In this document: positions 57,040-64,000 of the stretch, piece after piece | How the letters are laid out: each line of letters starts with the position of its first letter | Position numbering within the stretch: the stretch's first letter is position 1 | Assembly: GCF_003255815.1 (NCBI RefSeq) | Contig: NC_037689.1 | Coordinates: 142,316,766 to 142,380,765, forward strand | DNA: 64,000 nt | Direction: 5' to 3' | Source: Theropithecus gelada | Taxonomy: Eukaryota; Chordata; Mammalia; Primates; Cercopithecidae | Notes under the pieces: model-generated | What the model was told of the DNA's origin: nothing | Databases searched by the model: none | The model's input: the letters and a program-made list of their open reading frames with translations, nothing else | Made by a program: the position numbers and the translations under genes

Positions 57040-60000
57040 ACACAAACTCATCCTTTTTTATGGCTGCATAGTATTCTGTGGTGTATATGTGCCACATTTT
57101 CTTAATTCAGTCTGTCACCGATGGATATTTGGGTTGATTCTAAGTCTTTGCTATTGTGAATAGTCCTGCAATAAACATATGTGTGCATGTGTCTTTATAG
57201 CAGCATGACTTATAATCCTTTAGGTATATCCCCAGTAGTGGGATGGCTGGGTCAAATGGTATTTCTAGTTCTAGATCCTTGAGGAATCACCACACTGTTT
57301 TCCACAATGGTTGAAATAGTTTACAGTCCCACCAACAGTGTAAAAGTGTTCCTGTTTCTCCACATCCTCTCCAGCACCTGTTGTTTCCTGATTTTTTAAT
57401 GATTGCCATTCTAACTAGTGTGAGATGGTATCTCATTGTGGTTTTGATTTGCATTTCTCTGATGGCCAGTGATGATGAGCATTTTTTCATGTTCCTGTTG
57501 GTTGTACGAATGTCTTCTTCTGAGAAGTGTCTATTCATATCCTTTGCCCACTTTTTGATGGGGTTGTTTTTTTCTTGTAAATTTGATTGAGTTCTTTGTA
57601 GGTTCTGAATATTAGCCCTTTGTCAGATGAGTGGATTGCCAAAATTTTCTCCTGTTTTGTAGGTTGCCTGTTTACTCTGATGGTAGTTTCTTTTGCTGTG
57701 CAGAAGCTCTTTAGTTTAATTAGATCCCATGTGTCAATTTTGGCTTTTGTTGCTGTTGCTTTTGGTGTTTTAGACATGAAGTCCTTGCCCATGCCTATGT
57801 CATGAATGGTATTACCTAGGTTTACTTCTAGGGTTTTTATGGTATTAGGTCTAACATTTAAGTCTCTAATCCATCTTGAATTAATTTTCACATAAGGAGT
57901 AAGGAAAGGATCCAGTTTCAGCTTTCTACTTATGGCCTGCCGATTTTCCCAGCACCATTTAATAAATAGGGAATCCTTTCCCCATTTCTTATTTTTCTCA
58001 GGTTTGTCAAAGATCAGATGGCTGTAGATGTGTGGTATTATTTCTGAGGGCTCTGTTCTGTTCCATTGGTCTATATCTCTGTTTTGGTACCAGTACCATG
58101 CTGTTTTGGTTACTGTAGCCTTGTAGTATAGTTTGAAGTCAGGTAGCGTGATGCCTCCAGCTTTGTTCTTTTGGCTTAGGATTGTCTTGGCAATGCAGGC
58201 TCTTTTTTGGTTCCGTATGAACTTTAAAGTAGTTTTTTTTTTCCAATTCTGTGAAGAAAGTCATTGGTAGCTTAATGGGGATGGCATTGAATCTATAAAG
58301 TACCTTGGGCAGTATGGCCATTTTCACAGTATTGATTCTTCCTATCCATGGGCATGGTATGTTCTTCCATTTGTTTGTGTCCTCTTTTATTTCACTGAGC
58401 AGTGGTTTGTAGTTCTCCTTGAAGAGGTCCTTCACATCCATTGTAAGTTGGATTCCTAGGTATTTTATTTTCTTTGAAGCTATTGTGAATGGGAGTTCAT
58501 TAATGATTTGGCTCTGTTTGTCTGTTACTGGTGTATAAGAATGCTTGTGATTTCTGCACATTGATTTTGTATCCTGAGACTTTGCTGAAGTTGCTTATCA
58601 GCTTAAGGAGATTTTGGGCTGAGACTATGGGGTTTTCTAAATATACAATCATGTCATCTGCAAACAGGGACAATTTGACTTCCTCTTTTCCTAACTGAAT
58701 ACGCTTTATTTCTTTCTCTTGCTTGATTGCCCTAGCCAGAACTTCCAACACTATGTTGAATAGGAGTGATGAGAGAGGGCATCCCTGTCCTCTGCCAGTT
58801 TTCAAAGGGAATGCTTTCAGATTTTGCCCATTCAGTATGATATAGGCTGTGGGTTTGTCATAAATAGCTCTTATTATTTTGAGATACATTCAATCAATAC
58901 CAAATTTATTGAGAGACTTTAGCATGAAGGGCTGTTGAATTTTGTCAAAGGCCTTTTCTGCATCTATTGAGATAATCATGTGGTTCTTGTCTTTGGTTCT
59001 GTTTATATGCTGGAGTATGTTTATTGATTTGCATATGTTGAACCAGCCTTGCATCCCAGGGATGAAGCCCACTTGATCATGGTGGATAAGCTTTTTGATG
59101 TGCTGCTGGATTTGGTTTGCCAGTATTTTATTGAGGATTTTTGCATCAATGTTCATCAGGGATATTGGTCTAAAATTCTCTTTTTTTGTTTTATCTCTGC
59201 CAGGCTTTGGTATCAGGATGATGTTGACCTCATAAAATGAGTTAGGGAGGATTCCCTTTTTTCTATTGATTGGAATAGTTTCAGAAGGAATGGCACCAAC
59301 TCCTTGTACCTCTGGTAGAATTCGGCTGTGAATCCGTCTGGTCCTGGACTTTTTTTGGTTGGTAGGCTATTAATTATTGCCTCAATTTCAGAGCCTGCTA
59401 TTGGTCTATTCAGGGATTCAACTTCTTCCTGGTTTAGTCTTGGAAGAGTGTAAGTGTCCAGGAAATTATTCATTTCTTCTAGATTTTCTAGTTTATTTGC
59501 ATAGAGGTGTTTATAGTATTCTCTGATGGTAGTTTGTATTTCTGTGGGGTCGGTGGTGATATCCCGTTTATCATTTTTAATTGCATCTATTTGATTCTTC
59601 TCCCTTTTCTTATTAGTCTTGCTAGTGGTCTATCAATTTTGTTGATCTTTTCAAAAAACCAACTCCTGGATTCATTGATTTTTTGGAGGGTTTTTTGTGT
59701 CTCTATCTCCTTCAGTTCTGCTCTGATCTTAGTGATTTCTTGCCTTCTGCTAGCTTTGATTGTGTTTACTCTTGCTTCTCCAGTTCTTTTAATTGTGATG
59801 TTAGGGTGTCAATTTTAGATCTTTCCTGCTTTCTCTTGTGGGCATTTAGTGCTATAAATTTCCCTCTACACACTGCTTTAAATGTGTCCCAGAGATTCTG
59901 GTATGTTATATCTTCGTTCTTGTTGGTTTCAAAGAGCATCTTTATTTCTGCCTTAATTTTGTTATGTACCCAGTAGTCATTCAGGAGCAGGTTGTTCAGT

Positions 60001-60737
60001 TTCCATGTAGTTGAGTGGTTAGTCCTGAGTTCTAGTTTGATTGCACTGTGGTCTGAGAGACAGTTTGTTATAATTTCTGTTCTTTTACATTTGCTGAGGT
60101 GTGCTTTACTTCCAACTATGTGGTCAATTTTGGAATAAGTGTGATGTGGTGCTGAGAAGAATGTACATTCTGTTGATTTGGGGTGGAGAGTTCTGTAGAT
60201 GTCTATTAGGTCTGCTTGGTGCAGAGTTGAGTTCAATTCCTGGATATCCTTGTTAACTTTCTGTCTTGTTGATCAGTCTAATGTTGACAGTGGGGTGTTA
60301 AAGTCTCCCATTATTATTGTATGGGAGTCTAAGTCTCTTTGTTAGTCTCTAAGGACTTGCTTTATGAATCTGGGTGCTCCTGTAATAGGTACATACATAT
60401 TTAGGATACTTAGCTCTTTCTAATGAATTGATCCCTTTACCATTATGTAATGGCCTTCTCTGTCTCTTTTGATCTTTGATGGTTTAAAGTCTGTTCTATC
60501 AGAGACTAGGATTGCAACCCTTGCTTTTTTTTGTTTTCCATTTGCTTAGTAGATCTTCCTCCATCCCTTTATTTTGCGCCTATGTGTGTCTCTGCATGTG
60601 AGATGGGTCTCCTGAATACAGCAAACTGATGGGTCTTGACTCTTTATCCAATTTACCAGTCTATGTCTTTTAATTGGACCATTTAGTCCACTCACGTTTA
60701 AGGTTAATATTGTTATGTGTGAACTTGATCCTGTCAT
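57040..60737 (-). pseudogene. L1 ORF2 pseudogene (endonuclease-reverse transcriptase)
   Basis: Read on the minus strand from 60737. The endonuclease start contains IQETHLT and later a SDHSAIKLEL segment, both catalytic. Reverse-transcriptase fragments at 59213-59473, 58890-59156 and 58500-58889 include the FADDMIVYLENP active site. The cysteine-rich end includes CWRGCGETGTLLHCWWDC (57287-57538). At least eight stops or frameshifts separate the fragments, including one in the endonuclease between 60546 and 60236. The catalytic residues I can see are intact, but no continuous protein is possible. Confidence 0.85.
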
Positions 60738-60833
60738 TATGATATTAGCTGGTTATTTTGCTTGCTAGTTGATGCAGTTTCTTCCTAGCATTGATTGACT
60801 TTACATTTTAACATGTTTTTGCAATGGCTGGTA

Positions 60834-61776
60834 CTAGTTGTTCCTTTCCATGTTTAGTGCTTCCTTCGGGATCTCTTGTAGGGCAGGCCTGGTGGTGACA
60901 AAATCTCTCAGCATTTGCTTGTCTGTAAAAGATTTTATTTCTCCTTCACTTATGAAACTCAGTTTGGCTGGATATGAAATTCTGGGTTTAAAATTCTTTT
61001 CTTTAAGAATGTTGACTATTGGCCCCCACTCTCTTCTGGCTTGGAGAGTTTCTGCCGAGAGATCTGCTGTTAGTCTGATGGGCTTCCCTTTGTGGGTAAC
61101 CCGACCTTTCTCTCTGGCTGCCCTTAACATTTTTTCCTTCATTTCAACTTTGGTGAATCTGACAATTATGTGTCTTGCAGTTGCTCTTCTCGAGGAGTAT
61201 CTTTGTGGTGTTCTCTGTATTTCCTGAATTTGAATGTTGGCCTGCCTTACTAGGTTGGGGAAGTTCTCCTGCATGATATCCTGCAGAGTGTTTTCCAACT
61301 TGGTTCCATTTTCCCCATCACTTTTAGGCACACCAATCAGATGTAGATCTGGTCTTTTCACATAATCCCATATTTCTTGGAGGCTTTGTTCATTTCTTTT
61401 TACTCTTTTTTCTCTACACTTCTCTTCTTGCTTCCTTTCATTCATTTGATCTTCAATCGCTGATGCTCTTTCTTCCAGTTGATCAAGTCAGTTTACTGAA
61501 GCTTGTGCATTTGTCACGTAGTTCTCGTGTTATGGTTTTCATCTCTATCAGTTCTTTTAAGGTCTTCTCTGCATTGATTATTCTAGTTATCCATTCGTCC
61601 ATTCTTGTTTCAAGGTTTTTAGTTTCTTTGCGCTGGTTACATAGTTTCTCCTTTAGCTCTGAGAAGTTTGATCGACTGAAGCTTTCTTCTCTCAACTTGT
61701 CAAAGTCATTCTCCATCCAGCTTTGTCCTGTTGCTAGAGATGAGCTGCATTCCTCAGTTGAAAATGCAGAAATCAC
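60834..61776 (-). pseudogene. L1 ORF1 pseudogene with spliced 5' end
   Basis: Two fragments, 61483-61776 (coiled-coil part) and 60834-61445 (RNA-recognition motif and C-terminal domain, with LHLIGVPKSDGENG and LQARREWGP), are separated by a frame break near 61450-61490. The native start codon and about 22 codons of ORF1 are absent; the 5'-UTR remnant reads in frame into ORF1 through a GTG-led stretch. ORF1p would bind L1 RNA as a trimer; this copy cannot make one. An unrelated antisense frame (61463-61897) is a shadow. Confidence 0.85.
61752..61753 (-). other. L1 splice-type junction (5' UTR to ORF1)
   Basis: On the minus strand the sequence passes from TTCTGCATTTTCAACTGAG (the L1 5' UTR up to the donor position, nt ~97) directly to GAATGCAGCTCATCTCTAGC (ORF1 from about 66 nt after its ATG). 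The donor side matches L1 position 97 (before a GTACC in intact L1), and the acceptor lies after a CCAAAG in intact ORF1. Confidence 0.85.
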
Positions 61777-62262
61777 CCGTCTTCTGTGTTGCTCATGCTG
61801 GGAGCTGGAGGCTGGAGCTGTTCCTATTTGGCCATCTTGGGCGTGCCCCGGGACCTTTTTTTGTATTTTTAATAGAGACGGGGTTTCACCATATTAGCCA
61901 GGATGGTCTTGATCTCGCGACCTCGTGATCTGCACGCCTCGGCCTCCCAAAGTGCTGGGATTACAGGCGTGAGCCTCCACGCCCGGCCAAGGATCCTTGT
62001 AAGTGAGGGGCAGAGGGAAATTTTACAGAAGAGGAGGAGGCAAAGTGACCAGAGAGGCAGAGATTGGAGTGATGCAGCCAGAAGCCAAGCAATGCCAGCA
62101 GCCACTAGAAGCTGGAAAAGGAAGTCTTGCCCTGCTGATACCTGGAATTCAGCCTATTGATATTCATTTCAGACTTCCATCCTTCAGAACTGTGAGAGAA
62201 TAAATTTCTGTTGTTTTAAGCTAACAAGTTTCTGGTAGTTTGTTATAGCAGCCCTAGGAAAT

Positions 62263-62606
62263 GAATAATTTTTTTCTGTAAAATTTCCTGCATTGTGGCT
62301 TTTGCTGATTTTGAGCCTTTGATTTTTTAAATATGTTCCTCTGTCTTGTCTATTTTTTGTTTATTCATATTTCTTTTCCAAGATGGTTTTATAAGTGGTT
62401 TATATATTTTTATACAGATGCATATTATCTATGGATGTCTTTCTTTTTTAATTTTAGCAGGTATTTTTACTTATTGCTTATATTCATATATTCACTGGGA
62501 ATTGAAATATAGCTATAATTTCTACATAGGCACTTTACATGTATTATCTTCTGTCTTATTAACAACCTTGCATTTTAGGTAATATATTCAAAAGCAAATA
62601 GAATAT
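62263..62606. other. Unassigned spacer
   Basis: AT-rich; nothing recognised. Confidence 0.4.
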
Positions 62607-62619
62607 GGAACTAAATTTT

Positions 62620-62923
62620 TTTTTTTTTTTTTTTTTTTTTGAGACGGAGTCTCGCTGTGTCACCCAGGCTGGAGTGCAGTGGCGCGATCTCGGCTCACTG
62701 CAAGCTCCGCCTCCCGGGTTTACGCCATTCTCCTGCCTCAGCCTCCGAGTAGCTGGGACTACAGGCGCCCGCCACCGCGCCCGGCTAGTTTTTTTTTGTA
62801 TTTTTAGTAGAGACGGGGTTTCACGGTGTTAGCCAGGATGGTCTCGATCTCCTGACCTCGTGATCCACCCGCCTCGGCCTCCCAAAGTGCTGGGATTACA
62901 GGCTTGAGCCACCGCGCCCGGCC
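62620..62923 (-). repeat. Young AluY (cercopithecid AluYR-like), antisense
   Basis: An intact Alu with a ~25-T run (62616-62640) and few mutations. GGGTTTACGCCATTC and GGCTTGAGCCACCGCGCC are variants I associate with Old World monkey AluYR. A perfect 13-bp duplication GGAACTAAATTTT lies at 62607-62619 and 62924-62936. Confidence 0.93.
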
Positions 62924-62936
62924 GGAACTAAATTTT

Positions 62937-63183
62937 GAAAGCAGATGATGAAAGTCCAAATTCTGGGTTACATCTATAATGCTGCACTTTTACCAAGAAT
63001 CTCGGGTGAAACAGAGCTGAGAATTTGGCCCCCACTCTTTTCCTCCGTATCTACCATCCATTGATTTAGATAGAAACTAGGAGTTTCTGTAGGAAAAATA
63101 TTTCTTATGTAGTTATTGTAGATAAAATGTATATACATATTAGAGATCCTTAGACTTTATTATAGTTTTGTGTTGTTGCTGCT
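62937..63183. other. Unassigned spacer
   Basis: No repeat recognised. Confidence 0.4.
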
Positions 63184-63194
63184 TTCAGTGCATT

Positions 63195-63507
63195 ATTATT
63201 ATAATTATTATTATTATTATTGAGACAATCTCTCTCTGCCACCCAGACTGGAAGGCAGTGGCATGATCTTGGCTCACTGCAACCTCTGCCTCCCTGGTTC
63301 AGGTAATTATCTGTCTCAGCCTCCCGAGTAGCTGGGATTACAGGTGCCTGCCACCACGCCTGGCTCCTTTTTTTTTCTTTTGTATTTGTAGTAGAGACGG
63401 GGTTTCACCATCTTGGCCAGGCTGGTCTCGAACTCCTGTCCTTGTGATCTGCCGGCCTCTGTCTCCCAAAGTGCTGGTATTACAGGTGTGAGCCACCACG
63501 CCCGGCC
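63195..63507 (-). repeat. AluS-like, antisense, ATT-rich tail
   Basis: GAGACAATCTCTCTCTGCC to GAGCCACCACGCCCGGCC. The A-tail is converted to (TTA)n on the minus strand. Duplications are TTCAGTGCATT (63184-63194) and TTCAGTACATT (63508-63518). Confidence 0.93.
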
Positions 63508-63518
63508 TTCAGTACATT

Positions 63519-63852
63519 CTTGACCCACTTTTGAGACACTGGCTGGCAACCCTTATCCAGACTGTCACACTTGGGACAGTATGCACTCACCCTATTTGCC
63601 TCAGGGCTAGATGCCAGACAAGTAGGCACAGCCTGTATGACACTGGGTGTATAAGAAATTATTCAAATTAACCAATCTTTAGGGAGCCTGAAAAACCTAG
63701 CTAACCCACCCTTCTTGTCATACATAAGTTGCCCCCTCTGGCTCCACTTGGCTGTCACCCTGTCCCCAGGTGCAATCCCCTATGTGGTCCTGCCCAATAG
63801 CCTTCTCTCATTTGGGGACATGTGTAACAAATTTCATCTAGCCCAGTGTCAG
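63519..63852. other. Unassigned spacer
   Basis: No repeat or gene recognised; of higher GC content than most of the window (CCCTCTGGCTCCACTTGGC). Confidence 0.4.
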
Positions 63853-63884
63853 TCATATATATATTTTATATATATATATAATTA
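63853..63884. repeat. (TA)n microsatellite
   Basis: CATATATATATTTTATATATATATATA next to the Alu fragment. Confidence 0.9.
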
Positions 63885-64000
63885 ACCAGGTGTGGTGGAG
63901 TGTGCCTGTAGTCCCAGCTACTCGGGAGGGTGAGGTGGGAAGATTGCCTGAGCCCAGGAGGTGGAGGTTGCAGTAAGCTGAGATCCAGCCACTGTACTCC
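63885..64000 (+). repeat. Partial Alu running off the window
   Basis: AACCAGGTGTGGTGGAGTGTG to CCACTGTACTCC matches the Alu right half. It begins in the middle, next to (TA)n, and continues beyond the window edge. Confidence 0.85.

Larger units (their letters stand above)
56735..61850 (-). mobile_element. L1PA lacking most of its 5' UTR by splicing (SpIRE-like)
   Basis: A young L1 on the minus strand. Its 3' end is at the T run near 56730 and its 5' end near 61850, where minus-strand text CCAAGATGGCCAAATAGG starts within a few bases of the element end. Only about 97 nt of 5' UTR remain (61753-61850). They are joined at 61752/61753 to ORF1. ORF1 and ORF2 follow in order with no other large deletion; the total is about 5.1 kb instead of about 6 kb. 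It lies inside an Alu. Both ORFs are broken. Confidence 0.88.
56556..61988 (-). repeat. AluY-like, antisense, split by L1PA
   Basis: The right monomer of the antisense Alu is 56556-56730 (poly-T, GAGACGGAGTCTCCCC to CACGTCCAGCTAATTTT). The remaining part is 61853-61988 (TTGTATTTTTAATAGAGACG to TCCACGCCCGGCC). The text is continuous across the L1. A small deletion removes about 15 bp after GGCTGGAGTGG (56608-56618). Confidence 0.88.
56390..62262 (+). repeat. MLT1-type LTR split into two parts
   Basis: 56390-56555 (CCCAAAGATATCCAAATTC, GCAGATGTGATTAAGTCAAG, GAGATTATCCTAGATTATC) and 61989-62262 (CAGCAGCCACTAGAAGCTGG, CAGAACTGTGAGAGAATAAA, GTTTGTTATAGCAGCCCTAG) are the two halves of one MLT1 LTR. 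About 5.4 kb of Alu and L1PA lie between them. Confidence 0.82.

Noticed and set aside
61463..61897. 144-codon plus-strand frame
   Set aside because: Antisense shadow of L1 ORF1 and its 5' UTR, running into an Alu.

Overview
The window is primate nuclear DNA, most likely from an Old World monkey (Cercopithecidae). It is built from Alu, L1, MaLR, ERV and Tigger/mariner repeats. Two young antisense Alu pieces carry sequence variants that I associate with cercopithecid AluYR-type Alus rather than human AluY: a GGCCGGATCT variant near 1738 and GGCTTGAGCC near 62901. Two N bases (1660 and 54693) suggest draft or BAC-derived assembly. I see no functional protein-coding gene, no intact RNA gene, no CpG island and no CRISPR. 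All long open frames lie inside transposable elements or antisense to them, so this reads as intergenic or deep intronic sequence.

Layout. 1-4.6 kb: an old antisense L1 into which a solo HERV-K (LTR5-like) LTR and an Alu inserted. 5.0-10.2 kb: an old antisense L1M split by an almost complete MaLR (MST-type) provirus and by a younger L1PA that carries a 3'-transduced flank. 10.2-15.1 kb: a LTR-like repeat, two hAT relics and a truncated MST element. 15.1-17.7 kb: a sense L1MA. 17.7-24.7 kb: the least repetitive part, with MIR, L2, MLT1 and Alu relics and a perfect 76-bp tandem duplication. 24.76-26.43 kb: an Alu-L1PA composite sharing one target-site duplication. 27-33.8 kb: old L1s, an LTR-less MST internal piece and a deleted Tigger1. 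34.1-46.3 kb: three nested L1s, the innermost with a twin-primed 5' inversion. 46.7-54.1 kb: an old inverted L1, a 3'-truncated 7SK pseudogene, a MLT1-like LTR, ERVL pol relics, an AluJ and half an Hsmar1 mariner. 54.3-64 kb: Tigger-type elements, a GATA array with an apparent assembly duplication, then an MLT1 split by an Alu which is split by an L1PA.

The most interesting structure is that last L1PA (56735-61850, minus strand). Its first ~97 nt of 5' UTR are joined directly to a point about 66 nt inside ORF1, at the place expected for a spliced L1 RNA (SD97/SA976, the class called SpIRE in human). Taken together the window is a record of retrotransposition by-products: a spliced L1, 3' transduction, possible template switching, twin priming, a tailless small-RNA retropseudogene and LTR-LTR recombination. 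No previously undescribed functional system is evident.

Boundaries are read by eye against remembered consensus features. Those marked by target-site duplications are good to a few bases; others may be off by tens of bases. Subfamily names are tentative unless stated.
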